A DNA stretch of 64,000 nt from Wyeomyia smithii (lineage: Eukaryota > Arthropoda > Insecta > Diptera > Culicidae): contig NC_073696.1 in the NCBI RefSeq assembly GCF_029784165.1, forward strand, positions 246,321,971 to 246,385,970, given 5' to 3'. Position 1 is the first letter of the stretch. The number at the start of each line of letters is the position of its first letter. Shown one piece after another: positions 11,735 through 22,985 of this stretch. The notes under the pieces were generated by a model. It saw only the letters and a program-made list of their open reading frames with translations. It searched no databases and was not told the DNA's origin. The position numbers and the translations under genes were made by a program.

Positions 11735-12540
11735 ACCGTTACGATAAAAGTGTTCTTTTATTGAGGCTATCCACAAATCAAGTCATTTTTAGATAAACAG
11801 AATTGCTGATCAGTCGGAACATGTGCTATCGAACCGAACAAGTGATAATTTGAAGGCGCACTATCTGAGGAATATGGTGGTTTTCTTTGTAAGTTTTAAC
11901 GTCTTTAGCAGTATGAGGCCGAGCGTTGTCCTGCAGTAGAATCACCTTTTTGTGCCCCTGCTGACTTTGTGGCCGATTTTTGCATCTATTGAAGTAAATA
12001 CTCTCCTACAGCTCATTAGAAATAACTCCGACCTGGTCCCATATTCGAAGACTAACTTTCTCAACTTGTATATTAGGCTGGGCCGACGACGTAGAAGCAT
12101 GAATGGGCAGTCCCCATGACTCTCTTTTCTTTGGGTTGCTGTAACGAATACATTTTTCATCACTCGTCACGATGAAGAATATTCATCCTTTTTTGTCACT
12201 GGAGCAGTTGTCCACAGGCGAACAAACGACGTTCAACATTCTTCGGCGTCCCTCCGCCTTAAATAATAAGGAGCCTATTCTGATACCGAAGTAAGCTGTT
12301 CCTGCGTTTGATATGGATCCTAATCGAGCAATTTCTTCAGCGTCTTCAAAGGCTGTTGACCTTCCTTTACGCGGACAGTCATCAACATCAAAATTACCGT
12401 TCTCAAAGCGACGGAACGGAATACCGGAATGTTTTATTATGTAGAACTTCGTCCTCAGCAGTAAAAATGGATAAAAAGTTTTAAGGACAAATTTACGCGT
12501 GCAACTAACCAATCACCATTTACTCTGAATATTCTCTATA
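11735..12540 (-). pseudogene. Mariner transposase remnant, copy 1
   Basis: Read on the minus strand from about 12540 down, conceptual translation gives, in changing frames, the mariner N-terminal block FRRFENGNFDVDDCPRKGR, then FIVTSDEKCI, then ESWGLPIHASTSSAQPNIQ, then WDQVGVI, then LLQDNARPHTAKDVK (a catalytic Asp region), and finally HLFGSIAHV. These are landmarks of the D34D mariner family that cuts and pastes at TA sites. Frameshifts and stops scatter the blocks across frames, so no functional protein can be made. Terminal inverted repeats were not resolved. The same family occurs three more times in this window, always on the minus strand. Confidence 0.9.
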
Positions 12541-12839
12541 TCAGTATCAAAAACAAAAATTACAGAGTCTCCCCGCCCAAACAGGTCAGTTTATGTTTGC
12601 TTCCATGTACCCAGACTAATCTCATGTCTCGAAGGTAATGGTTTTTCGAAAAGTTTGAAACAGCCCTCTTTCTTAAACAATTTGTTAATCTGCTGTCAGA
12701 ACTTAATAAAAACTGATGTCTTGAAAAAAACTATGCTGGTAAAGGCAACAGTACCGTACAGTACAGGTGGAGCAGAGCGCCGCTGATCTATCAATGTAGC
12801 GGTACACGATTTCTGTTCGTGTGCAATCGAAAAAACTGC

Positions 12840-13570
12840 GAACGAATTAGTCCATTTTTCATTGAGCAGAACTGCTGATCAGCCAGATCATGTGCCATCG
12901 AGCGGGAGAAATGATAATCGGACGGTGCAATATTTGAGAAATATGGCAGGATTTTCTGTAGATTTTAACGACTTTAGCAGTATGAGACCGAGCGTTGTCA
13001 TGCAGTAAAATCACATTTTTGAGCTTCTGCTGGCCTTGTGGCCGTTTTGCGCGTAGTCGATACCGTGACCCAGTGATGGTTTCGTTCGTTTTGTTTACTT
13101 ACCACATCAGTTTATTAGTAGGCATTGTGATGAGCAAATAAAAAGCACAACCTTATTGAGCGGTACCTTTGTGCGTAGGGAGTGTGGAACATAACTACAC
13201 AGTGTGCATTTGATTCTAGCGTGCGAAAAAAATAATCAACTGATCCGTTTGTTTCAACATGCTTCTGTTCTGTGTGTGAGTATGTAATCGCCTGAAAATG
13301 GTTTGGCGGGTAGCTCCTAAGCAAGCTGTTCCTGCGTTTGGCATGGATTTTCATCGAGCAACTCGTACAGCGTCTTTGAAGGTTGATGGCCTTCCTCTAC
13401 GCGGACAGGTGTTAGCATCAACATTAGCGTTCTTAAAGCGACGGAACCAATCACGACACGATGTGTCACGTAGAGCAGCATTTCTGTAAACTTTTTTAAA
13501 TCTCGATGCGCTTCAGCTACCGTTTTCTTTGAATGAAATAAAATAACACTTCCCGCAAACGACGATTATT
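12840..13570 (-). pseudogene. Mariner transposase remnant, copy 2 (internally rearranged)
   Basis: The outer parts match mariner. At 12950-13015 the minus strand gives LLHDNARSHTAK, and at 13300-13560 it gives the N-terminal helix-turn-helix region, including AEAHRDLKK, RDWFRRFKNANVDANTCPRR and SMPNAGTACLG. The middle (about 13060-13290) does not resemble mariner, so the central catalytic region has been deleted or replaced. The copy lies about 300 bp from copy 1 in the same orientation but is not a simple duplicate of it. Confidence 0.85.
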
Positions 13571-14824
13571 TGGCACATAATCTCTACAACTTTTTCTGAG
13601 AAAGTTTTCGAATATAATTAAAAGTTTTTGTAGCAACGAGGATTCAGAAAAGTGTATGCTAAATTGCATACGCCCTTTTAAAAGATTAATATTTAGTTTT
13701 TCATTAATATAAAAGTTTTTTCATCCGCGGAAATTACTCAGTATGCTAAGCCGTGTGTTGCATTCAAATTATAAAAAATGGAATATGGATAATAGGTCAT
13801 TTGACATGGAACGATTCTTTCAAATGGTAGGCGTTATTTCGCTAAACCGTCAATTAGCCAACTAAAAATTGATCTCGCTAATTTTTGATTCGGCTAGCGA
13901 AACTGTTTGGTCACCGAAATACTAAAAGTTGAATTGGCAGCAAGGGCAAAATAACATACTTACAAACCTATTTGGACATGTTTTTTTGGTTTTCGGAATG
14001 TTCGTTCGAAACCCGTTAAAAGTAGATTTTTTCACTGCTCATAGAACTTTGCCAAATGATTTATTTTTACTGCATCTCTCTTATCTCTCTTTTCGTCGAT
14101 GACAGTTCGCTGTGCTAGGTATCTCGATCACTGCTGGAAAGCACTTAGGGCGTCTGACAATGTTACCAGTGGTGCCGCAACACCCGTAAATTGTTTTGGT
14201 ACTTACTCCATTCTCCGCTCCTTCGAAAGCTGCTACCCAAAACAAATTTTATTGATTTCAAACCTGTATTTATCACACAGGCGTTATGGACCGCGTTGTT
14301 CGAAAAATCTTCGTTGAAAACCATGTAAAAAGTGCTTACTGTATAGCAGTCTAGAGTTACTGAAGGCTGTTGACAAAATCTTAGAACAACTCATAGTATA
14401 TGAGGTTTAAAGATTAATTTTACAAGAGAAGTGAAACCTTTCCTTCTGCTCTGAACGTAACGTATTTTTCGTCAATATGTTTATATCTGGTTACATTTTT
14501 CCATTTGGTTATATCTATTTATTATTTTTGTTATATGTTTTACTAACCACTATCTTTTATTAGCACTGTTTATACTGCTGTTTTTCCAATGTCTGGATGG
14601 TTTGTTTATTCCTTTTAGTACTCTTTATGACTGTTCTAGGCCATAAAAAACTGTTACCAATGTTTTCTCCATATCTATTATTTGCTCAGTTTACGGAAAA
14701 AATCCCGCCGCTGTCACCACGATGAAGTGTCTTAGGTTTAACCTTGAAAATACTAAATTCTATCTCTGAGCGTTTTGACATCTTTTCTATCTACGGTAGA
14801 CAAATGTCTCGCTTACCACGTCTT
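13571..14824. other. Unannotated AT-rich sequence
   Basis: No gene recognised. At 13830-13900 there is a patch with CAATTAGCCAACTAAAAATT that resembles the spacer of the foldback at 14825-15049 and may be a fragment of the same family. Confidence 0.4.
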
Positions 14825-15049
14825 ACCATATTAAGATCAAAATGAGGTGTATTTTCTATATCTGGTTGTGATATTACAATGATATTTTGTCCTGCTCGGG
14901 TAGTGCCAGTGTTGCGCTACCGCTAATCTGCTAACTAAAAATTAAAGCGTCGATAAACGCTAATCGCCGATTAGCCGAGCAGGACAAAATATCATTGTAA
15001 TATCACAACCAGATATTGGAAATACACCTCATTTTGATCTTAATATGGT
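14825..15049. mobile_element. Foldback element with 75-bp arms
   Basis: The arm at 14825-14899 and the arm at 14975-15049 are reverse complements with about two mismatches; the left one begins ACCATATTAAGATCAAAATG and ends CCTGCTCGG. The spacer is 75 bases. Such near-identical arms imply recent formation or repair of one arm from the other. A target-site duplication was not clear. There is no coding capacity. Confidence 0.85.
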
Positions 15050-17919
15050 TTACATAGTTGGTAAAATAACAAAAAATAATACCAAAATATTGTTCCTCCA
15101 AGACTATATGAATAACAAAGCTTGATATTTCAATAACAAACCAATAATTTGCATTGAAAATCGCGAAAATGACCGATTCAACATTTTCAATTTATTGAAC
15201 ACTGAATGCTTAACTGAATATATTATAAATAATCAATGATGAACAATTTTCACTTAAAAATTTACTTTTAATCAGATATTTAAAATCAGTGATATGATAA
15301 TTTTATGATATTTTCATATGCATGTTTGAGACGTGAATATCTTTCGAATAACACGATAAGTCCTTATAGCTAAATATATTTTTGATGAGTTATAATTTTG
15401 TTATACTCTCCTGCCCGGGTAGCGAACGAGAGGATGCTCAATACTAAATACAACACTTTCAAGCAAATTTCAAGCAATAAATTCTTAATATGAAGTACTA
15501 ACTGGAGGATGGCTTATGGTTTAGGAAAACCCATTTTGCTACTGGGAAATTTGTAGAAAATGACGCATGGAAAATAGTTTTCACATAGTTTATAATCAAA
15601 AGGTAATCAGAAAAATTATCCTTCAACAGATTTTGTTGATTTAAAAGCATTAGTGGATACTATCGACGGAAAATAATGTACAAAAAAGTAAGTATAGACA
15701 AAAATGACATTATCCATAGCGTTTTAACTGGAAATGCTTTCAAGCAAGCTTCTTGCTTCAGAGTTTCTGTAAGCTTAAACCTTATATAACTTTTTTTTCG
15801 AATTAGCAAGTGATAACAACTGTTTCGAGAATCTAATCTTAATAATATGAAATTGTCGTTGAAATATTCGACAAAAACTCCATTCCGTACATAGTCGCGA
15901 GCACATTTCATGCAAGAAATGTATAAAAATAATTAAAATCGCATGGCATCAGACTACCTAAAGCACTGATAGCATGCATTGTGACTCTGAAAGTACGTCA
16001 AAGTATTCACCCTTGGAGACTTCCGACACACACAAAAGTGTTTTATCTACTTCAATTTTTAACAGCTGACATCGCAATAAAAAAAATTCGGTTCGCTTGA
16101 TGTCATGCATATCACGGGCTTACTTCTAGGCTCTTTCCCGAGCGCAAATTTCAGTGCTACGCAGGCGGAAACTTCCAGACTCTGCAGCACATCATATGTG
16201 AACTTCTTCCGGTCTGAAACTCCAGCCCCTGTGCGGAACCGAGTTGTCCCACGCAGAACGTCGCTGACTAGCGAACGAGTGAGCGACGGTCGGATGAAGC
16301 TGCTGCTACTGGTGCTGTCGGTCTGAAAGAAACTCGTAAAGCGCTTTTATTCCAGCGTCTTAAACTGCCAGCTCTAATGGATTAGGTTGATGAGAAGAAT
16401 GCCGTCTCTGCTGATAGCGCCGACTACATTGTGCCACACTTTGCTGACAGATATTCCGAAAGCAACAGGACGTCGAACGGTTCCGCCGTTCCGGAAGCAC
16501 GACACCGGATTTCGGGATGTAGGCAGGCATAAAGTATTGAGCTTTGTTGCGAGCAAGTACAATAGTTGGTGCGACTGTCGGCTAATCACAACGAACTGCC
16601 GACCGTAATTACGTATGATGGAGTGGACGCCATTGAAGTGTCCGTGCTTCAGCGGTGACGATAAAGTATTGTTAAGCAGAGTACGTCATTACTGTCTAAG
16701 TGAAACGAAATATGAATGAAGAATATTCATGACGCAGGTTGATTAAATTTTGTGGAATTTCGTATTCAAATAGAAACGATGGTACAGTTTTCAAGAAAAA
16801 AGCCTGCAAGCTAATCTCATATGGCAGATATTTTTTGGCCTGCTTCAAAGTTTGACTGTTCAGATTGTGATCTAGGGAAACCTTAGACAAATGGATGATT
16901 ACAGCAGTACAAGCTCTACATTGTGCGGATATTTGCGACAAAAATTACAAAAGACCGCTAGCTCTCTCTTTCTTGGTGAAGGCCAAGTGCGCGTGGTTCG
17001 AAGCAACAATGCAGCTTTTATATCCGAAACACGTCCGGCAGATACCGTGCGTGATGCTTTTCCATCGACGAATTCCTCATCTTCATGACACACACAGAGT
17101 AGAGGAAAAAAACCGAAAATAAACGTTTCCTTCCGCTTTTTTTTTCTCTGTAGTAGCAGACCAGACCGAGGGCCGGAGCTTTGGGAAATTTGTGACCGAA
17201 ATGTGATTTCCTTCCATTTGCCTGTTTCAAGCTGCGTATGTGGTTGATGTTTTACCGCCGGAGCGGATGATGATGGCTGGTGGTGACAGCTTAGTTGGTG
17301 CGTTCCCTCGTCCTTGCTAAACTGACCATTCTTGTGCCTTGCACGACGACGGATCATGTTACGAATTTATCATACATTTATGTACGTGGTTCACTAAATT
17401 TCCTCGTATACAATGCTGTTTTGGAGTAGGGCAAGGCCATCCGTTTCACATGTTCTGGATGCCTTCGTGCTAATTTCTTAGTGGCAGAGGCGGACAGAGG
17501 AATGCTTAGTCCCTGTATGGCTAGCCGTACGAATGCGGTCCGGGATAACGGATATTAAATGACGCAAACGTGGGGGAGCGAACGTTTTGATGTGATACAC
17601 TAAATACCGCGCCCCGTTAGTGGCAGAAGTAGGTTAGAGTTTCAATTAGAATGCCAAAGAGGATTTCATTTCTGGTGTTTGTTCTAGGTTTGAATGGACG
17701 GTTGCGTTAATTGCGAGAGTAAGTCATTGTTGGTGCTAGGTTCCAGTTTGTAATCATGATATTTTCTTTGGTCGTTTTAAACAGACCAAGCAGAAACATT
17801 TGTGTACAACTGTATCCACACAGAAAGGATACAAAAAAATTGGCTTCACAAAATAAGAGATGTTGCTCAAGTTTTACTATTCTTATTATATAGTTTTTTA
17901 TAATAAAAAAAACTCAGGG
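15050..17919. other. Unannotated sequence, partly GC-richer
   Basis: 15.05-16.0 kb is AT-rich. 16.1-17.6 kb is noticeably GC-richer with no repeat I recognise, so it may be single-copy and possibly regulatory. The longest frame (16899-17357, minus, 152 codons) shows no known domain and I do not call it a gene. Confidence 0.4.
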
Positions 17920-19753
17920 TTAAAATTCCTGAATCAACAGGAAAGCGCTGAAAATCCAGAAGCCAGAATTTCGAAATTTTTAATGCAGGATACAGAACTC
18001 GGAATATGAATTTCTAATTCGAAATCCAAAACGCGAAATTTGGAATCGTAATACACAATCTAGAATATAACTTGCAAATTACAGTACCAGAGATGCGTCT
18101 CGCGGAATCCTGAATTCAGAGTTCAAAATACATCTTACAGGTTACAGTATTGAACACCCAAGAAAATATTAAATTCTCTATTCAGGGTTCAAACTTGTAG
18201 AATCCAGAATCCAGAGTTCATCATCAAAAATTCGAAAAAAATATCATGTAAATTCTAGATTTCACTTTTAAAATACGCGACTAGGAATTTTGAATTTAGA
18301 ACATAGAAATTAGAATCCAAAATTCTGTATTTAAAAACAAAAAACTTGAATATAAAATGCAGAATCTAGCTTTGAAATAGGAGGTACGAATTCAAATCAA
18401 TCTATTAAAATAAATTTAAACTAAAAGAATTTTGAATTATAACTTGGGAACTTAGGGTTCGGAAAGCTGAATAAATATTCTCGCGTTCAGGATCAAAATC
18501 CAACAATTTGAGATTAGAATCTAGATTGCAAAACCAGAATACAGCATTTACTTAGAGGCTAGAATCCTAGCTCCAAAATCCGGAATATGAATTTTGAAAC
18601 ATAATATTGAAAAACCATAGAGTAAAATTCAGAAACTTTACTCTGAATTCAAAATTTTGAGAATTTCGAATTTAGAATCTGAAATACAAGGTTCGGAATT
18701 GAGAATCAAAAATCCATAATTCAGAAACTGTAATCTCGATTCTAGAAGGTAGTATAAAGAATTCAGAACAGGCAGAATACTGAACTTAGAATTCAGGTTA
18801 CAGCATTCAAAATCGTCAGTTTAGAAGTTAAAATCCTGTCTAGGATTCTAAATCTAAATTACAGAATCTAAAATCCTAAATCCGGCATTCATAATCCTGA
18901 TCCGAACAAGTATTCCAGAATCAGAAAAGTAAAATGCAGTTTTCAGCATCCGGAAACAAAAATCCAGCAGCTCACAATCTAGATTGCACAATCCAGAGTT
19001 TTCGTGCCGAATTTGTTTTCCAATCTAGGATCTAGGACCTGCAATTTAAAATATAGCATCCAGAATTTGAGACAATGAATTAAGAATCCATAGTTCATAA
19101 TCCGTATTCAAAATCAAGAGTTGCGAATTTAAAATGTGGTTGACTTAATTCGGAGTTAAGATCCTAAACCTAAAATTGAAAGTTTATAACTTAGGATTCA
19201 GAAGGCAGAGTGTAAGATCCAGAACAAGCAATCCGTACCCTAGGATTCTCAATTCAGGTTACAAACTGGAATATTCAAAATGTACAATCTAGGTTTTTAA
19301 ATTTTATATCTTGGATTCAAAGCGTAAATAAAAGAATCTTAACCCTCTAGTGCCCAAATTTACTTTCAAACGGACTTCGAAAAAATCACTATGAAGCTTT
19401 AGGAACATTTTTTAAGTTCTTATTGAAGCTTTTTAGAGGTTCAACTGAAGATCGCCTAGAGGCGGCACTGGGCACTAGAGGGTTAAATCGCGCATTTGAA
19501 AACCAGAATCTAGAGCTGGAAGTACGAAGTTTGAATCCAGCATCCATAATGTTGAATCCATGGTACACAATCCAGAAGTTAAAATCAAGAATATTTGAGC
19601 AAGTATTGTAGAATCTAAATAGCAAAATGCAAATTCTAGTGTTCGGAATCAAAAACGCAGCAACCACATCTGTACCCAAAAATCCGGTATCTAAAATTCG
19701 GAACACAGAGATCATAATTCAAAATGCAGAACTTAAAATCCGTATTCTACAAC
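17920..19753. repeat. Degenerate GAATC-rich array, block 1
   Basis: The sequence is a dense mixture of short words such as CCAGAATCC, AAAATTCAGAA, GAATTC and AATCCA at irregular spacing of about 8-14 bases. It has no longer period visible by eye and no coding frames. It looks like a very old simple satellite. The same texture resumes after the SINE/hAT insertion at 21581 and again at 27850. Confidence 0.8.
19343..19482. mobile_element. PiggyBac-like MITE with TTAA target duplication
   Basis: A 140-bp element with the left terminus CCCTCTAGTGCCCA and the right terminus TGGGCACTAGAGGG, exact reverse complements, flanked on both sides by TTAA (19339-19342 and 19483-19486). TTAA duplication together with a CCC-starting terminus is the hallmark of piggyBac superfamily elements. 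The interior is non-coding. It sits inside the degenerate GAATC array. Confidence 0.9.
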
Positions 19754-20289
19754 TTGAATGGAGAGCGGGGGCCTAGTGTGGTTGGTAACGTCTCCGCCAA
19801 CCACGCTCGACGCCTGGGTTCGAATCCCACCGCCGACATAGGTGTCGATGGTTGTGAGGTGGCGTGATCCACTCACAACCAACTCAACTAGTCTAGATTC
19901 AATCCTAGCCGACACCGGGAGATTTTCTGAGGCGAAAAATCTCTGGGATCACGCCTTCCATCGCATGAGAAAGTAAAGCCGTTGGCGCCGGTCCGTTAAT
20001 AAACGGGTCGTGAGTAGAGCGTCTTACCCGGGACGTCCCGGGATGGATTTCCCGGGAAATTTCAATTTCCCGGAATTCCCGAATCCCGGGAAATAGTTAT
20101 TCAAATCCCGGGAAGTATTTTCTTCAATAAGAAATATTGAAAAATCGATTTAAAATTACAGACTCTGTACACTTTGGTGCAATGGTGAATGAAATTGTAT
20201 AGCCATGTGCTCAAGAATTACTTTTATTCCCCTCTAATATATTTTGATTCGTGTAAGAAATGCGATTTGCGCATTAGAAGACATTTAAC

Positions 20290-20785
20290 GCACATTTATT
20301 TCATCATCATGCGACGATTCGAAAAATACTATTCTTCCAACGCACAAAGACTAGATTGGAGAAAGTAGAATATGAAAGGACTTTTACAAGTGATCGTAGT
20401 TTATAGTAAATGCGATTGAGGAAAAGAATATTCCATACCAACGCACACTCATTATTCATCAAATTATCATCACGCCACGATGCAAGGAGTAGGATAAATG
20501 CTTGCGCCAACGAAAAGAAACCATTGTTTCACACACATTAAACAAAATTGGGGAAAGTAAAAAATGAAAGGATTTGCACAAGTGATCGTAGTTCATAGGA
20601 TTGAAGAATGGAATATGCCATACCAACGCACTCTCATTATTCATCATTTCATCATCACGCCACGACGCAAGGAGTAGGAGAAATGGTAGCACTAATGAAA
20701 ATAATCCATTGTTTTACAACACATAGACTAGATTGGGGAAAGTATAATATGAAAGGATTTGCACAAGCGATCGTAGTTTATAAGT
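20290..20785. repeat. Internal tandem repeat of about 190 bp in the hAT element
   Basis: Three successive units (about 20290-20406 partial, 20407-20599 and 20600-20785) share ordered landmarks: CATACCAACGCAC, ATTATTCATCA, CATCACGCCACGA, AAGGAGTAGGA, GGGGAAAGTA, ATGAAAGGATTTGCACAAG and GATCGTAGTT. Units 2 and 3 are clearly the closest pair. Confidence 0.8.
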
Positions 20786-20960
20786 TTGATTGCAGCTTCT
20801 TCAACTTCTAATTAGAGATTCCGCACTTGAATGAAAACAGTTAATAGTTTGTCACCGCCGTAAAAAACAAGTCGTGAAAAATCGTTTTGAAAAAGGTTTG
20901 TCTGTCATCCAGCAGCAGTTTCAAATCTATTATTACAGTTAACTATTCATTATTGCAGAA

Positions 20961-21260
20961 ATGGCAGGAGTCTGGCAATATTTCAAGAAGCTGCCCGGCG
21001 ATAACGAAGCGCATTGCTTGAAATGTCCGCAGCAACTCTCGTGCAAGGGTTCATCTACCAGTGGCCTTTTACGACACTTGCAGAACAAACACAAAATCAC
21101 CATAAAACGACTATCCTCTGAAGAAGCGGTAACTACACACCCAAATCCTCGTAAAGTGTCGAAGCTAAGTAGTCCTCCTGCAGGATCATCGTTGATGCAG
21201 TTTGTGAATCAAAAATTACCAGCCAAACTAATGAACTTTATTAAATTTTTCGAGAATTGA
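20961..21260 (+). CDS. BED-type zinc-finger protein, hAT transposase N-terminus only
   Basis: A 99-codon frame starting at an ATG inside the hAT element. Residues 1-46 form a BED finger: an aromatic start (VWQYF, residues 4-8), C19 and C22 (CLKC), then H39 and H44 (HLQNKH) as the presumed zinc ligands. BED fingers bind DNA at the N-terminus of many hAT transposases. After about residue 50 the sequence becomes Ser/Pro-rich and stops at 21260, well short of the 500-700 residues of a full transposase; the RNase-H-like catalytic core and dimerisation domain are missing. The frame is intact, so it could encode a stand-alone DNA-binding peptide able to compete for element ends, or simply be a decay remnant. 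I favour a remnant, but the clean stop soon after the finger is notable. Confidence 0.75.
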   Translation: MAGVWQYFKKLPGDNEAHCLKCPQQLSCKGSSTSGLLRHLQNKHKITIKRLSSEEAVTTHPNPRKVSKLSSPPAGSSLMQFVNQKLPAKLMNFIKFFEN

Positions 21261-21580
21261 TCATCTTTTTATATTGTTTTAGGAATTCGATTCCTTTTCT
21301 TATTTTATGTGACAAAAATAAATTCTAAATTAAATAAATTGCAGTTATTTTACGTTTCTTTCAAAATTTCTTTTACATCCCGGGATTCCGGGATTTCCCG
21401 GGAAATCATATTAATATTTCCCGAATCCCGGGAAGCTAAGAACAGTCGGGAAATGGACGCTCTAGTCGTGAGTTAGGGTCCTGGGTGTGGAGTCGCCTCC
21501 CTGGGCGTCGGTGATTGGCCACAACAGTGGCGGAACTAGACCGTCGGAAAACAAGCGAGAAAAAAAAAATTGAATGGAGA

Positions 21581-22985
21581 ATTTCAAAGCCAGAATCTGG
21601 GATACAGCATTCGAAAATTAGAATCCTTAATCTAGAAATCATAATTCAGGACACAGGATGCGGAATGACATTCAAAATTCAGGTTATATTTGACGATATT
21701 CGAAATTCAGGATTCGAAACACAATCTGAATCTAGGATGCAGAATCCAGAAACCAGAGCTCAAGTTTATAACCAGAAATTGCAATGAGTAATGCAACATT
21801 TAGCATTCAGAATCCAGAATCCAAAAATTATCATCCGAGCAAGGATTCCAGGGTTTTAAAATTCAGTACCTCAGAATCTAGATTGCAGCATCCATATCTG
21901 TACACAAAAATCCACTATCTAAAATTCGGAACACAGAATGTAGAAATCATAATGCAGAATGCACTATTTAAAATCCGGATTTTGGGCTTTGAACGAAAAA
22001 TTTCGAATCAGAATCTGGGAAACAGAATACGGAATTTAGAATGCAGTACTTAAAAACAGTATAGCAGATTGCTGAATTGAGTATTTAGATCTCAAATTAT
22101 AGATAACAATGTTCTTTAAAATCCCGAGAATTCGATATTCTGTATCCAGGATTCAAAACCCAAACAATCAGCATCTAGAATGCAGAATTCAGCAACCGGA
22201 ATCCAGAAGCCAGAGTTTAGAGTTTGAAACCAGCATTGGACCCTAGGATCTGAACCGAGAATCCGCAATGTAAATTTTCAAATTCTCAATACAAAATTCA
22301 ACTCAGAAAACCAGAGCCCGAAATCATTGTAGTCATTAAAACTGAATTTGAAACGCGTAATACGACATTAAAATCTAAAAACTAGAGCATGGAAGTAAGA
22401 TTTAAGCTTTATATTACAAAAGTTCACACCGTTGTACAATTTAATTCTATTCTCCTAACAAAAAATGGGTTCTAGGTTGAACAAATATTCATCAATCTGG
22501 AAAGCGAATGTATCTGCGAATAATGAATCGAGGAATTCGGATCTTGATTGCAGAATCCGGAATGTAGTACAAGACTCTAGAACTCTAAAATCCTCAATCC
22601 AGAAATCGGATCCTGAAATTAATCCATATTTTATGCAGAATTTCGAGTAAAGGGTTCTGAGTCTAGAACCCATAGTGTAAATTTCAGCAACCAAAAGGCA
22701 GAAAGTCAAATACAAAACTCAGAACTCAAGATAAATGATTACTGTATTTATGTTCTACAATCCAGAATCCAAAATCCTCTATTCAAGATTTAAAACGCAA
22801 ATTGTAGAATAGAGAATTCCGAATTTGAGATCCTGGAACCATAATCTGTGCTTAGAATTCTAGTCTAGCATTTGCAACCTTGAATCCAAGGTCCAAAAGT
22901 CAGGATTCCGAGAATCAAGAACGTTTAATAAAAAGTACAGAGTACAATCCTGCCCCTGTTCAAATCTGCAATCCTGCCCTTAAAT
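21581..22985. repeat. Degenerate GAATC-rich array, block 2
   Basis: This continues block 1 in texture after the SINE, with words such as CCAGAATCC, AGAATCCAGA and GAATTCGG. The duplicated TTGAATGGAGA at the SINE edges shows that blocks 1 and 2 were contiguous before insertion. No credible coding frame is present. Confidence 0.8.

Larger units (their letters stand above)
20015..21464 (+). mobile_element. hAT element with BED zinc finger, non-autonomous
   Basis: A 1450-bp element bounded by the terminal inverted repeats TAGAGCGTC and GACGCTCTA. An exact 8-bp target duplication GTCGTGAG (20007-20014 and 21465-21472) lies in the SINE, and an 8-bp duplication is the hAT signature. Both ends carry clusters of the palindromic word TCCCGGGA (20027-20120 and 21378-21436), which look like subterminal transposase-binding repeats. 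The interior contains about 2.6 copies of a 190-bp repeat and a short BED-finger frame. The catalytic hAT transposase domain is absent. Confidence 0.92.
19765..21569 (+). mobile_element. tRNA-derived SINE split by a hAT element
   Basis: The SINE occupies 19765-20014 and 21473-21569, about 347 bp once the insertion is removed. RNA polymerase III signals are visible: an A-box-like TAGTGTGGTTGGTAACG near 19774-19790 and a B box GGTTCGAATCC near 19818-19828. It ends in an A-run. An 11-bp target-site duplication TTGAATGGAGA flanks it (19754-19764 and 21570-21580). It would have been mobilised by a partner non-LTR retrotransposon. Its body is interrupted by the hAT element at 20015-21464. Confidence 0.9.

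Noticed and set aside
16899..17357. 152-codon minus-strand frame
   Set aside because: Lys/Arg/Ser-rich with no known domain, and competing frames on both strands.
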